Positions 8,575 through 17,447 of a stretch of 64,000 nucleotides of DNA are shown one piece after another. How positions within the stretch are numbered: position 1 is the first letter of the stretch; each line of letters opens with the position of its first letter. The position numbers were made by a program, and so were the translations under genes. Origin of the DNA: Kiloniellales bacterium. GTDB taxonomy: Bacteria; Pseudomonadota; Alphaproteobacteria; Kiloniellales; JAKSDN01. The notes beneath the pieces are model-generated. The model made no database searches. It was not told the origin of the DNA and was given only the letters and a program-made list of their open reading frames with translations. The DNA is taken from contig JANQLT010000057.1 of NCBI GenBank assembly GCA_028280455.1, forward strand, positions 62,001-126,000. The letters are read 5' to 3'.

Positions 8575-9195
8575 TTAACCACGGTTCAGAGTCTTTCGCA
8601 AGTTGCCTTCGGCGCTGATGATGCACTCGGCGACGGCTTCGATGGTCATCTGCTTCGCCATCGCCATCTGTCTGATCTCGTTGTGCGCTTCCGACTCCGT
8701 CGCGCCGTTCGCGGCCATCAGGATAACCTTGGCGCGAGCGACCTGCTTGTCGCCGAAGACCTTGCGTTTGTATTTCCGGATGTCGCGCTGCATGTTCTGC
8801 TGGGCCAGCCAGGAGTTCCGCGCGATCGCCAGATTCGTGAGCAATCCGAAGGGCTTAATCGGCCGCTCGATGACCGCGAGCGCGCCGCTTTCGAGCACCA
8901 TTTGCAGCGCCGTCGGGTTCTCGTAGCTGACGATTGCCAGGATCGTCGGGCTGGGCTTGCGCAGGTTGCGAACGAACTGCCCGATCTCGTCGCGGGCGTC
9001 GTCTTCGATCGCCAGGAAAACGACATCGACGTCTTGCGGCGCCGCCGCCGGCACGGGCCAGTCCTGAACCGTGCTGCAGCCGATGCGTCGGAGGTGGTCG
9101 ACCAGGAACTCGCCCTCAGCGTCCGCCGGATTCAGAACCAGGACGTTGAGGTTCCGCAGGTCGGCTAGGCTGGCAAAGGACATCGCGCGACTCAC
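8575..9195 (-). CDS. amiR: AmiR/NasR-type antitermination regulator with ANTAR domain
   Basis: 206 residues. The N-terminal half (about 15-135) resembles a receiver fold without an obvious phosphorylation site. The C-terminal half has the ANTAR pattern: AKVILMAANGATESEAH, then RQMAMAKQMTIEAVAE, ending in a short helix. The GTG start overlaps the amiC stop (GTGA); an ATG four codons later is possible. In Pseudomonas, AmiR is held inactive by AmiC and, when an amide ligand is bound, is released to bind leader RNA and prevent termination. Gene order, overlap and the downstream terminator all fit this role. Confidence 0.88.
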   Translation of the reverse strand: MSRAMSFASLADLRNLNVLVLNPADAEGEFLVDHLRRIGCSTVQDWPVPAAAPQDVDVVFLAIEDDARDEIGQFVRNLRKPSPTILAIVSYENPTALQMVLESGALAVIERPIKPFGLLTNLAIARNSWLAQQNMQRDIRKYKRKVFGDKQVARAKVILMAANGATESEAHNEIRQMAMAKQMTIEAVAECIISAEGNLRKTLNRG

Positions 9196-10340
9196 CCGGA
9201 GCTGAGCTGCGGATCGGAAAGTCCTAGCTCTAGTCCGTGCTTCGTCATGAAAGGGTCCGGAGCGACTCTCGCCTTCGGCTCGAACACGACCTCGAAGGCG
9301 CCGCGCTCGTTCAGCTTGGCGACCCTCGGCCAGAGGAAGGTGTGGTTGGTCGAGGGATCGACTTTGACCGGCCCCTGCGGCGCGTGGAACTCGACCTCGC
9401 CCAGCGCCCGCAGTATGTCGGGCAGCCGGTCGCTGCCGCTCTTCTCGAGGGCGGCGGCGTAGAGGTGGACTTGGAAGTAGGCCGCCTCCGCCGGCGCCGT
9501 CGCCATCATCTCGTCGCCGAACTCCGCCTTGAGCTTGGCGACGAACTGCTTGGCGGCTGGAAGCTCCAGAGTCGAGAAGAAGGGCGCCGCGGTCACGTGA
9601 CCGGCGGCGACCTCGGGCGGCATGAGGCTGAAGTCGGCCTCGCTGGTCGACTGGCTGGCGATCGGCAGGGTTCGGGAATCGAAGCCGGCTTCCTTGAAGG
9701 CGTGGAAGAAGGGAATGATCCCTTCCCCGACCACCGTCGAGTAGATCACGTCCGGCTGGGCGAGGCGAATTCGCTCAATGATTCTATGGATATGGTGGTC
9801 TTCCAGCTCCAACGGGACGTAGAGCTCGTCCAACACCTCGCCGCCGATCTGCAGGAACAGCTCGGCGATGATCCTGTTGGATTCGTGCGGGTAGATGTAG
9901 TTCGACCCCACAAGGAACACGCGTTTCCCGTAGTTCGCGGAGAGATAGTCGACGAGCTGCACCGAGTTCTGATTTGGGGCGGCGCCCGTGTAGACGCAAT
10001 GACGCGAGTATTCGAAACCCTCATAGAGCGTCGGATAGAACAACAGTGCGCCCCGGGCTTCGATGGTCGGCAGGGCGGCCTTTCGGGTGCTGGACATATG
10101 GCAGCCGAAGACGACGTGGACGCGGTCCTCGTCGCAGAGGCGAAGCGCCAGCCGCTGATACAACGATGGGGTCGACTGAGGGTCGTAGATGACCGGCTCG
10201 ATCTTCCGGCCCAGAACCCCGCCGGCGCTGTTGATTTCATGTATCGCGAGAAGCGTCGCTGCTTGCTGGGTGCGCTCAATGGCGCGGGTCACCCCCGTCT
10301 CGGAAAACAGCACACCGACGCGCCAGCTTTCAGAAGCCAT
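9192..10340 (-). CDS. amiC: AmiC-type cytoplasmic amide sensor (periplasmic-binding fold)
   Basis: 382 residues with no signal peptide, as expected for AmiC. Segments GVLFSETGVTRAIER, FGCHMSSTRKA, YEGFEYS, GSNYIYPHESN, STVVGEGI and HAPQGPVKVD match the AmiC pattern and also resemble the exported urtA product. The C terminus overlaps the amiR start. Inferred role: bind a small amide (or urea-like) effector and release AmiR. The gene has its own leader with a strong terminator hairpin ending 12 bases before the start codon, so amiCR expression may be autoregulated by antitermination. Confidence 0.88.
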   Translation of the reverse strand: MASESWRVGVLFSETGVTRAIERTQQAATLLAIHEINSAGGVLGRKIEPVIYDPQSTPSLYQRLALRLCDEDRVHVVFGCHMSSTRKAALPTIEARGALLFYPTLYEGFEYSRHCVYTGAAPNQNSVQLVDYLSANYGKRVFLVGSNYIYPHESNRIIAELFLQIGGEVLDELYVPLELEDHHIHRIIERIRLAQPDVIYSTVVGEGIIPFFHAFKEAGFDSRTLPIASQSTSEADFSLMPPEVAAGHVTAAPFFSTLELPAAKQFVAKLKAEFGDEMMATAPAEAAYFQVHLYAAALEKSGSDRLPDILRALGEVEFHAPQGPVKVDPSTNHTFLWPRVAKLNERGAFEVVFEPKARVAPDPFMTKHGLELGLSDPQLSSG

Positions 10341-10351
10341 AGAGATCCACC

Positions 10352-10392
10352 AAAAAAATAGAGGCCCTCCCCCGGAACGGGTCGAGAGCCTC
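10352..10392 (-). terminator. Strong intrinsic terminator immediately upstream of amiC
   Basis: On the minus strand GAGGC-TCTC pairs with GAGG-GCCTC and CCCG pairs with CGGG around a TTC loop (10392-10361). A T-rich run with seven consecutive T (10358-10352) follows. It lies between the LysR gene and amiC, only 11 bases before the amiC ATG. It could end LysR transcription, but its closeness to the amiC ribosome-binding site fits a regulated leader. Confidence 0.8.
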
Positions 10393-10531
10393 CTTGCCCT
10401 TAGGATATGTCCGCGCGGCCGAAGCCGCAGGTCAAAATGTCACCATCCTCTGTTGCTGACAAGGCTGTCGTGCTCGCACGTTGGCGCCTGCCGAGAGTCC
10501 GGAGCCCGTCAGCGAGCGTCGCGACGCTTGT

Positions 10532-11437
10532 CTAGGCGTTTGGTCCCCGGAACAGCGGCCTGTCCTGCTTGACCAGCTTGAACAAGGCCCGGGACACCAG
10601 CTTTATCCGCACCAGCTCCCGGAAATCGCCGTGCACGGTCAGCCAGTAGCGCCGGGTCAGGCTTTCCCGCTCGAGCACGGGCCGCAGCCTGTCGGCCGCT
10701 TCCGACGCGACGAAGTGCGGCAGTATGCCGAGCGCGCAGCCGCTGAGAACGATGTCGCGCTGGGCGATCACGCTCGTGCTGCAGAGCTGCGTCGAGAGCT
10801 CGATCGAGCCAAATCGCAGGTAGTCGAGCTCGCGGGTATGGAGCAGAGACTGGATATAGCCGCAGAGGCGGTGCCGCTCGAGATCCTCCAAACGCTCGGG
10901 AACGCCGAAGCGGCGCAGGTAGTCTCGGGTCGCGTAGAAGCCGAGCCCGTAATCCGTCAGCTTGCGCACGACCTGGTTGCCGGACGTCGGCCGCTCCAGG
11001 GTGATCACGATGTCGGCTTCCCGGGCGGCGAGGGAGTATCGCTGCGGCAAGGCGATGAGCTCGATCGCGATATCGGGGTAGAGTTCGGCGATCCCGCCGA
11101 TCCTCTTGGCGAGGTAGCCGATCCCGAGGCCTTCGGGCGCGCCGATGCGCACGACGCCGGAGCGATCGGACATCGCCGCGCGGATCGATACCAGATCGGA
11201 GAAGAGCCTCGACTCCAGCGTCTCCGCCGTCTTCCGAAGCTGTTCGCCCGCCGCGTTGATCTTGAGCCTGCGGCCGGCCCTCTCGAACAGCTTGATGGAG
11301 AGCTTCTCCTCCAGCCCTGCGAGCCGGCGCGAGAGGGTCGTGTGATCCAGGTCCAGCGTTCTGCCGGCGCCGACAAGGCTGCCGGCCCGGGCAATGGCGA
11401 GGAACAGCCTGAGATCGTCCCAGTCGACGCCCTGCAT
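10532..11437 (-). CDS. LysR-family transcriptional regulator
   Basis: 301 residues from the ATG at 11437, which is preceded by AGGA at suitable spacing and gives the usual LysR start (VDWDDLRLFLAIARAGSL). The N-terminal winged helix-turn-helix includes TTLSRRLAGLEEKL and LFER. The rest is a LysR substrate-binding domain. It is divergent from the GMC oxidoreductase gene with a 104-bp shared gap, the classic arrangement for a LysR protein controlling its neighbour. It could instead influence the amiC operon lying downstream on the same strand. The effector is unknown. Confidence 0.88.
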   Translation of the reverse strand: MQGVDWDDLRLFLAIARAGSLVGAGRTLDLDHTTLSRRLAGLEEKLSIKLFERAGRRLKINAAGEQLRKTAETLESRLFSDLVSIRAAMSDRSGVVRIGAPEGLGIGYLAKRIGGIAELYPDIAIELIALPQRYSLAAREADIVITLERPTSGNQVVRKLTDYGLGFYATRDYLRRFGVPERLEDLERHRLCGYIQSLLHTRELDYLRFGSIELSTQLCSTSVIAQRDIVLSGCALGILPHFVASEAADRLRPVLERESLTRRYWLTVHGDFRELVRIKLVSRALFKLVKQDRPLFRGPNA

Positions 11438-11541
11438 GTATTCCTGCAAATGCACGTTGCGTTTCTGCACATTGTAACGGCGCGACCCCGGGCCTACTAG
11501 ACGCTCTCGAGGTCACGGAACCGAAACCGCGGTGGGACGAC

Positions 11542-13161
11542 GTGGAGACCCTGGACGGCGACTACGACTACATCGTCGCCGGTGGCGGAACCGCCGGCTG
11601 CATCCTCGCCAACAAGCTGTCGGAGGACCCCGGCACGCGAGTCCTCCTGCTCGAGGCGGGCGGCAGGGACAACTGGATCTGGTTCCACATCCCGGTCGGC
11701 TACCTCTTCACGATCGGCAACCCGCGCTCGGACTGGATGTTCAAGACCGAGAGCGAGCCCGGGCTCAACGGCCGCGCCCTCGCCTATCCGCGCGGCAAGG
11801 TCATCGGCGGCTCTTCCGCGATCAATGCCATGATCGCGATGCGCGGCCAGGCGGAGGACTACGACGGCTGGCGCGCCGAGGGCCTGACCGGCTGGGCCTG
11901 GGACGACGTCCTGCCGCTCTTCAAGGCGCTCGAGGATCACTTCCTCGGCGAATCCGAGCACCACGGTGTCGGCGGCGGCTGGCGGGTCGAGCCGCCGCGA
12001 CTCTCCTGGAAAGTCCTCGATCTGGTCGGCGAAGCCGCGACCCAGATGGGCGTCGCGCGGACGGGCGACTTCAACACCGGCCGCAACGAGGGCGTCGGCT
12101 ACTTCCACGTCAACCAGAAGCGCGGGCGCCGCTGGTCGGCCGCGCGCGGCTATCTCGAGCCGATCCGGTCGCGCTCGAATCTGCGCGTGGTCACCGGCGC
12201 CACGGTCGACAGACTCGCGCTCGACGGCAAAGTCGCGCGCGGCCTCAGCTACCGCGTCGGCGACCGGCAATATCGCGTCGAAGCGCGCCGCGAAGTCGTG
12301 CTGGCCGCCGGCTCCATCGGCTCGGTCCAGATCCTTCAGCGCTCCGGCATCGGCCCGGCGGACTGGCTGAGCGACTGCGGTATCGACGTCGTCCATCGCC
12401 TGGAAGGTGTCGGCCGCAACCTGCAGGACCATCTTCAGCAGCGGGCCATCTATCGCGTGTCGGGCGTGCAAACGCTCAACGAGGCCTATCACTCGCTCCT
12501 CGGCAAGGCCAAGATGGGGCTGCAGTACGCGCTCTTCAGGCGGGGGCCGCTGACCATGGCGCCCTCTCAGCTCGGCATCTTCACCTTCTCCTCGCCCGGA
12601 CACGCCAGGCCCAACATCGAGTTCCATGTCCAGCCGCTGTCGCTCGACAAGTTCGGCGATCCCCTGCACCGCTTTCCCGCGATCACGGCCAGTGCCTGCA
12701 ACTTGAGGCCGACGTCTCGGGGCATCGTGAAGCTCCGCGACCGGCATCCGGACTCGGCGCCCATCATAGCGCCCCGCTACCTCTCGACGGAGGCGGACCG
12801 GAAGGTCGCCGCCGACGCGATCCGCGTGACCCGCCGCCTGATGTCGCAGCCGGCCTTGGCGCCCTTCAAGCCCGAAGAGCATCTGCCGGGCCCAGCGGTC
12901 GGGGACGACGACGAGGCCCTCGCGAAAGCAGCGGGGGATATCGGCACGACGATTTTCCACCCGGTCGGCACGGCCCGGATGGGCACCCCATCGGATCCGA
13001 GCTCGGTGGTCGACGAGCGACTTCGCGTCATCGGGCTCGGCCAACTGCGAGTCATCGATGCGTCGATCATGCCGACGATCACCTCCGGCAACACCAACAC
13101 GCCGACCGCGATGATCGCGACCAAAGGCGCGAAGATGGTTCTAGAGGACAATCGGGCATGA
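11542..13161 (+). CDS. GMC-family FAD oxidoreductase (choline/alcohol dehydrogenase-like)
   Basis: 539 residues from GTG. The N-terminal Rossmann motif is DYIVAGGGTAGCILA. The first GMC signature is GKVIGGSSAINAM, the second is GSIGSVQILQRSGIGP, and the C-terminal catalytic region has HPVGTARMG and SGNTNTPTAMIA. The length fits choline or aliphatic alcohol dehydrogenases. It oxidises an alcohol using FAD. The substrate is not determined; choline cannot be assumed because many GMC paralogues act on polyethylene glycol or other alcohols. It is probably controlled by the divergent LysR gene. Confidence 0.9.
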   Translation: METLDGDYDYIVAGGGTAGCILANKLSEDPGTRVLLLEAGGRDNWIWFHIPVGYLFTIGNPRSDWMFKTESEPGLNGRALAYPRGKVIGGSSAINAMIAMRGQAEDYDGWRAEGLTGWAWDDVLPLFKALEDHFLGESEHHGVGGGWRVEPPRLSWKVLDLVGEAATQMGVARTGDFNTGRNEGVGYFHVNQKRGRRWSAARGYLEPIRSRSNLRVVTGATVDRLALDGKVARGLSYRVGDRQYRVEARREVVLAAGSIGSVQILQRSGIGPADWLSDCGIDVVHRLEGVGRNLQDHLQQRAIYRVSGVQTLNEAYHSLLGKAKMGLQYALFRRGPLTMAPSQLGIFTFSSPGHARPNIEFHVQPLSLDKFGDPLHRFPAITASACNLRPTSRGIVKLRDRHPDSAPIIAPRYLSTEADRKVAADAIRVTRRLMSQPALAPFKPEEHLPGPAVGDDDEALAKAAGDIGTTIFHPVGTARMGTPSDPSSVVDERLRVIGLGQLRVIDASIMPTITSGNTNTPTAMIATKGAKMVLEDNRA

Positions 13162-13488
13162 AAGGCACCCGGCGACCCGCCTCAGCCAGCCTGGCGCCAA
13201 CCAAATCTGTGTCACCGAAAGCGACGGACTGATCTACCGATGCGACAGGCGCTACGTCGGCAAAAGGACTGCCGTGGGCGGTAGTCGATGCGGACATCGC
13301 AGAGCCGCAACGGCTTGACGATCTTCACCCGGACGTGCCGATTCGAGAGGGATCGGATCGGTCCGGTCGCCAACGGACCACCCGCACCTGGGCGACACTT
13401 GTATAGACGGCGACAAGGCGGGGCGACGGCCGTCAAGCCCGGGCCTTCAAGCCCCTGCTTCGATCGCCGATGTCACCCTGTCTGCATG
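13162..13488 (+). other. Intergenic region without recognised feature
   Basis: 327 bases between the convergent GMC oxidoreductase and Crp/Fnr genes. I see no credible gene, RNA or clear terminator. Short open frames here have no family-like sequence. Confidence 0.6.
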
Positions 13489-14259
13489 CTATTCGGAAAC
13501 GACCAGGCCATTGCGCAAGCCGGCGCCGCCTCCTTCGGCCCAACCCGCCGGAGCGGAGGCACCAAAGGCGAGGTCCTCCAGGGCATGCCAATTGAGGACG
13601 ACGACCCTGCTTGGCCGCGGCATGGCGATGATCCGCCGGCGCTTCAAGCGCGAGAACTCGCGCGACACGGACTCCGTGGTTATGCCCAAGTACTCGGCGA
13701 TCTCGGAGCGGCGCATGGGTAGATGGATCTCGCGCGTGAGACTCGATGGCACCGCCGAGGGTCGGAAGAACTCCAGCATGAAGGAGGCGAGTCTCTCTTC
13801 CGTGGACTTGCAGCCGATGGTGAGGAGCCGGCCTTGCAGATTGGTGATCTCGTCGCTCGCTTGGTCCAATAGCGCCCGCTCCATCGCCGGATAGCGGCGC
13901 GTCAGCCGGTGCAGATCCTCCCAATCGATCTGGAGCAGCCGACAATCGGAAACCGCCTGGGCGGTTACCGGCCAGGGCGTGTTGCAGCGATGCATCGAGA
14001 CCAGGTCTCCGCTCGCGCGGAACGCGACGATCTGACGCCGTCCGTCCGAAAGGCCTTTCCAGAGCTTCAGGACGCCTTCCGAAACGACGAGCAAGTCTTG
14101 GCCGACATCGCCCGCCTTGACCACCACCTGTCCACGCGCGACGGCGATCACCGTCACGAGGCTTCGGAGCTGTCGCTTACCGCTTCTGTCAAGCAGCGAG
14201 TCGAAGAGCGGGAACTCGACGGCGGACTGCTGTCCGCCCTTGACCAACCGCAGAGCCAT
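13489..14259 (-). CDS. Crp/Fnr-family regulator, FixK/FNR-like without iron-sulfur cysteines
   Basis: 256 residues. The N-terminal half is a cyclic-nucleotide-binding-type beta roll (about 20-135). The C-terminal helix-turn-helix is RRSEIAEYLGITTESVSREFSRL. The recognition helix carries E196-x-x-S199-R200, the residues with which FNR-type proteins read TTGAT half-sites. Cys residues are at 92, 106 and 150 only, so the N-terminal 4Fe-4S cluster of FNR is absent and oxygen sensing would have to be indirect, as in FixK. The start overlaps the stop of uspA as TGATG, so the two are translationally coupled. TTGAT-N4-ATCAA-like sites upstream of uspA imply autoregulation. Confidence 0.88.
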   Translation of the reverse strand: MALRLVKGGQQSAVEFPLFDSLLDRSGKRQLRSLVTVIAVARGQVVVKAGDVGQDLLVVSEGVLKLWKGLSDGRRQIVAFRASGDLVSMHRCNTPWPVTAQAVSDCRLLQIDWEDLHRLTRRYPAMERALLDQASDEITNLQGRLLTIGCKSTEERLASFMLEFFRPSAVPSSLTREIHLPMRRSEIAEYLGITTESVSREFSRLKRRRIIAMPRPSRVVVLNWHALEDLAFGASAPAGWAEGGGAGLRNGLVVSE

Positions 14260-14804
14260 CAGCCGCGGGATTTGACGATGGTGACCGGCGCCCGAGATTT
14301 CCCAGCGACTTGATGCGCGGTGGAGGCGTGCAGGAGGCGCGACAGGCCGTTGCGGCGGCGACCGCCTAGAACCAGCAGCCTGGCATCCCTGGTCCGCTCC
14401 ATGTCGACGATGGTGGAGCCCGGCAGACCCTCTATGCAGTGCCGTTTCGCGTCCGCGAGCGCCTTCAGATCGGGGTGTTCGCGCGCTACGCGATCCAGGA
14501 CCTCGTCCAACCTGTCGCTGGCGACGTCGACCATCGGCTCCAGCGGATCGGCGTTGTCCGGCTTGTAGGTGCCGGGCGCATCGGCGGGGTCGTGGACGAC
14601 GTGCAGCACTTCAAGCGGCGCCCCGCTGCATTCGGCGTATTCCGCCGCCCAGAGCAGCGCAGCTTCCGACTCCGACGAGAAGTCGACCGCGACCAGGACC
14701 GGCGCCGAGCGCGCGCGCTCGGGCTCGACCAAGTCCGACTCGGGAGCATCGTGGGCCTCCGCCTTGAGGACTGCCCCTTCCATCCCTGACACGCTCCGAT
14801 CCAT
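14259..14804 (-). CDS. Universal stress protein (UspA family)
   Basis: 181 residues with a Usp domain from about residue 35: VLVAVDFSSESEAALLWAAEYA, then HVVHDPADAPGTY, and a C-terminal LLVLGGRRRNGLSRLLHAST...SRAPVTIVK stretch that corresponds to the nucleotide-binding loop. The about 30-residue N-terminal extension may reflect a downstream start (Met8 is an option). It is co-transcribed with the Crp/Fnr gene. It closely resembles the Usp at 28235-28738, including the HDPA(D/E)xPG segment, so these are probably local paralogues. The upstream region has two FNR-like boxes and a Pho-box-like repeat. The role is inferred to be low-oxygen, starvation or energy stress. Confidence 0.88.
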   Translation of the reverse strand: MDRSVSGMEGAVLKAEAHDAPESDLVEPERARSAPVLVAVDFSSESEAALLWAAEYAECSGAPLEVLHVVHDPADAPGTYKPDNADPLEPMVDVASDRLDEVLDRVAREHPDLKALADAKRHCIEGLPGSTIVDMERTRDARLLVLGGRRRNGLSRLLHASTAHQVAGKSRAPVTIVKSRG

Positions 14805-14870
14805 CCTTGCCGCCGGCCGACCTTGGGCAATCTTCTCTACCGGCCTGGATCGAGAGGCTAGAGAGTATGA

Positions 14871-14888
14871 ATGAATCTTTTATGACAG
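14871..14888 (-). promoter_or_regulatory. Candidate Pho box upstream of uspA-fnr
   Basis: On the minus strand this reads CTGTCAT-AAAA-GATTCAT: two seven-base half-sites with four-base spacing, close to the PhoB consensus CTGTCAT-N4-CTGTCAT. It ends about 67 bases upstream of the uspA start. The first half is perfect and the second weaker. Confidence 0.5.
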
Positions 14889-14910
14889 ACTTCAGAAGAT
14901 GACGTGACAT

Positions 14911-14924
14911 TTGATCGAGGTCAG
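14911..14924 (-). promoter_or_regulatory. FNR/FixK-like box (TTGAT-CGAG-GTCAG)
   Basis: Matches 8 of 10 defined positions of TTGAT-N4-ATCAA, about 107 bases upstream of uspA. The site is near-palindromic, so the strand assignment follows the nearest gene. Confidence 0.5.
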
Positions 14925-15037
14925 CCGATGGCAGCGACGGGGGGCGAGGCCCGCTGTCCTCTACCCTATTTCCCTTGGGGAACTGCCCTGCATCGGCTCG
15001 AGGGCGGCCGGGGCGGCCGGATCGGGCGCGGAAAAAT

Positions 15038-15051
15038 TTGATCCAGATCAG
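15038..15051 (-). promoter_or_regulatory. FNR/FixK-like box (TTGAT-CCAG-ATCAG)
   Basis: Matches 9 of 10 positions of TTGAT-N4-ATCAA. It lies in the 453-bp region shared by uspA (234 bases away) and phoB (207 bases away), so it could serve either. The rest of 14805-15257 shows no gene. Confidence 0.6.
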
Positions 15052-15257
15052 CGACAGGCTCCGTGCCCTGACCGACCATGAAGCGATTATCCGGGCGGAG
15101 CTAGGGGCGCTCGGCCCGATCGGGTATAGCCGTGTTCCGGCGCTCTGAAGGAGGGCTCGGGCGAGTACCATTCGGTGCGACATGAGTCGCCTGCCACGAG
15201 GGTGATCGAGGCCGAGTGGTCGCAGGGGATATCGGCCTGTGCCCCTGGAGGCGAGCG

Positions 15258-15953
15258 ATGGCCGGCAAGATCTTGCTCGTGGACGACGAAGCAAGCATCA
15301 GGGAGATGATCGGCTTTGCCCTTTCCCGGGCTGGCTTCTCCTACGTGGAGGCCGCCGACGTCGCCCAGGCGGAAGCCGAGATCCTGAGGGACGTCCCCGA
15401 TCTCATTCTGCTGGACTGGATGCTGCCGGGGCGCTCGGGCATCGATCTCGTCAAGTCCCTGAGAGGCGACATCAGCACCCGCTCGATCCCGATCATCATG
15501 CTCACCGCCCGCGGCGAGGAGGAGGACATGGTACGCGGCCTGAGAGGCGGCGCCGACGACTACATCACGAAGCCTTTCGCCCCCAAGGAGCTGGTGGCGC
15601 GGATCGAGGCGGTGCTCCGCCGCGCCAAGCCCGAGGCGACGAACGACGCCATCGACCTGGACGGGCTTCAGCTCAATCCCGTCAGCCATCGAGTCTCGGT
15701 CGACGGACAGGAGCTGGTCCTGGGCCCGACCGAGTTCCGCATGCTTCATGTCTTCATGACCCACCCGGAGCGGGTCTACAGCCGCGAGCAGCTCCTCGAC
15801 CTCGTCTGGGGCGCCAACATCCACATCGGCCCGCGCACGGTCGACATGCACGTCAGCAACCTGCGCAAGGCCCTCGAAGCCAGCGGCCATCATCGCCTGA
15901 TCCAGACCGTGCGCGGCAGCGGCTATCGCCTTTCCGCTCGAGGCCGGGCTTGA
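15258..15953 (+). CDS. phoB: Phosphate regulon response regulator PhoB
   Basis: 231 residues from the ATG at 15258, preceded by GGAGG at six bases. The receiver domain has the acidic pair (VDDE), the phosphoacceptor Asp in [10 protein letters not shown], Thr in MLTARGEE and Lys in ITKPF. The OmpR-type winged-helix DNA-binding domain ends with [10 protein letters not shown], and the [14 protein letters not shown] helix is PhoB-like. The stop overlaps the phoR start by four bases. Together with PhoR it should control the pst operon 1.5 kb downstream, which has phased Pho half-sites in its promoter. Confidence 0.92.
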   Translation: MAGKILLVDDEASIREMIGFALSRAGFSYVEAADVAQAEAEILRDVPDLILLDWMLPGRSGIDLVKSLRGDISTRSIPIIMLTARGEEEDMVRGLRGGADDYITKPFAPKELVARIEAVLRRAKPEATNDAIDLDGLQLNPVSHRVSVDGQELVLGPTEFRMLHVFMTHPERVYSREQLLDLVWGANIHIGPRTVDMHVSNLRKALEASGHHRLIQTVRGSGYRLSARGRA

Positions 15954-17275
15954 TACGGGCGTGGCGCAACGAGATTGTCTGCGTCCTCGCCCTGGCCGCG
16001 GCACTGCTCCTGCCGGGCCTCCTACTGGGCAACTTTCGACTGCCATTCCTGCTGGGTTTCCTCGGATATCTCGGCTGGCATCTCTTCAACTTCCTGCTGC
16101 TGCAGACCTGGATCGCGCGCCGCCGGAGCTTTCGCCTCCCCGTCTCTCTGGGGGTTTGGGAGGCGGTGTTCGACGGCCTGCAGCGCGGTCAGCTAAGGAA
16201 ACGAAGGCGTGACCGCCGGCTGATCGCATCCCTTTCGGACTACAGGCAGGCCGCGGCCTCCCTGCCCGACGCCCTCGTCGTGATGTCGGAAGGCGGCCGT
16301 ATTCGCTGGTTCAACCCCGCCGCGCGCAAGCTCCTGGGCCTCAACTGGCCCGAGGATCTGGAACGGGACTTGAGCGGCCTGCTCAGGCATCCCGTGCTGG
16401 AAGACGACCTGGCCGGGGGACGGCCTTCGCGGCCGCTGGAAGTGCCGTCTCCAATCAATGGCGCCCTGATGCTCAGCGTTCAGGTGACGGCGCCTTTCGG
16501 GAACCAACGCGAACGGCTCCTGCAGGCGCGCGACATCACCTCGGTTTTCCGGCTGGAGCAGGTCCGTCGAGATTTCCTGGCCAATGCCTCGCACGAGCTG
16601 AGGACGCCGATCACGGTGTTTCGCGGCTACCTCGAAGCGCTCCGTGAAGCCTTCTCGGGCGATCCCGAATGGCAGAGACCGCTGGCTCAAATGGACCAGC
16701 AGGCGCAGCGCATGCAGGATCTTGTCGGCGATCTTCTGGAGCTGTCTCGTCTGGAGATGGCCGGACGGCTGGACGCCGACGCACCCGTGCCGATTCCGGA
16801 GATGTTGTCCGAGATCGTCGAGGAAGCGAGGGCTCTGAGAAGGGAGCCGCGGCACGACCTCCGCCTACGCGCCGACCCCAGTGCCTGGCTCCTCGGCGAG
16901 GAAGCCGAGCTGCGCAGCGCCTTCTCCAACATCATCTTCAACGCCGTGAGACACACGCGGCCCGGCACCCGCGTCGAGATCGAGTGGCGGACGGATGGCG
17001 AAGGTGCCAGCTTCTCGGTCCGCGACCACGGTCAAGGCATTGCCGCCTACCACCTGCCGCGGCTCTCCGAGCGCTTCTATCGGGTGGACGCCGGGCGATC
17101 GCGCGACTCCGGTGGGACCGGCCTCGGCCTGGCCATCGTCAAGCAGGTGCTCGACCGCTACTCGGCGGAGCTGAAGATCGCCAGCGAGGTCGGTGTCGGC
17201 AGCACCTTCATCTGCCAGTTCCCGGAGTCGCTCGTCCAGCTGGCACCGCCCGCAGACCTGCCGAAGGCCGGGTAG
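15950..17275 (+). CDS. phoR: Phosphate regulon sensor histidine kinase PhoR
   Basis: 441 residues if it starts at the TTG overlapping the phoB stop (TTGA), with GAGG six bases upstream; no ATG is available in frame nearby. There are two N-terminal membrane segments (about 6-50), then a PAS-like segment starting [22 protein letters not shown]. The dimerisation domain has the phospho-His in [13 protein letters not shown]. The ATPase domain has the N box ([10 protein letters not shown]), G1 (DHGQGI) and G2 ([10 protein letters not shown]). The short N terminus without a large periplasmic domain is the typical PhoR layout, in which signal comes through Pst and PhoU. This operon has an atypical PhoU. 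Confidence 0.9.
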   Translation: MIRAWRNEIVCVLALAAALLLPGLLLGNFRLPFLLGFLGYLGWHLFNFLLLQTWIARRRSFRLPVSLGVWEAVFDGLQRGQLRKRRRDRRLIASLSDYRQAAASLPDALVVMSEGGRIRWFNPAARKLLGLNWPEDLERDLSGLLRHPVLEDDLAGGRPSRPLEVPSPINGALMLSVQVTAPFGNQRERLLQARDITSVFRLEQVRRDFLANASHELRTPITVFRGYLEALREAFSGDPEWQRPLAQMDQQAQRMQDLVGDLLELSRLEMAGRLDADAPVPIPEMLSEIVEEARALRREPRHDLRLRADPSAWLLGEEAELRSAFSNIIFNAVRHTRPGTRVEIEWRTDGEGASFSVRDHGQGIAAYHLPRLSERFYRVDAGRSRDSGGTGLGLAIVKQVLDRYSAELKIASEVGVGSTFICQFPESLVQLAPPADLPKAG

Positions 17276-17314
17276 CGACGCCCCGCGCCCGTGCAACGGC
17301 CACGGGCGGCATAT

Positions 17315-17343
17315 ATGACCGAGATTTTGCAGTTTCATGACAA
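17315..17343 (+). promoter_or_regulatory. Phased Pho half-sites in the pst promoter
   Basis: ATGACCG (17315-17321), TTTGCAG (17326-17332) and ATGACAA (17337-17343) recur every 11 bases with four-base spacers, matching the layout of ATGACAG-N4-ATGACAG, the reverse form of the PhoB box. They lie 105-133 bases upstream of the pstS start. The middle repeat is weak. Confidence 0.5.
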
Positions 17344-17380
17344 GACCGTAATAGTCGTACGGCAATCTCCCGGCCGAAAT

Positions 17381-17394
17381 TTGATACGTCTCAT
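17381..17394 (+). promoter_or_regulatory. FNR/FixK-like box (TTGAT-ACGT-CTCAT) before pstS
   Basis: Matches 8 of 10 positions of TTGAT-N4-ATCAA, 53 bases upstream of the pstS start and downstream of the Pho half-sites. It is a weak site alone but belongs to a set of similar boxes in this island. Confidence 0.35.
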
Positions 17395-17447
17395 TTTATG
17401 ACTGGGTGGGCAGGCAGATCCGCAGAGGCTCACCGCTGGGAGGAAAA

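Noticed and set aside
11497-13044. 515-codon minus-strand frame
   Set aside because: Antisense to the GMC oxidoreductase with its FAD and GMC signatures.
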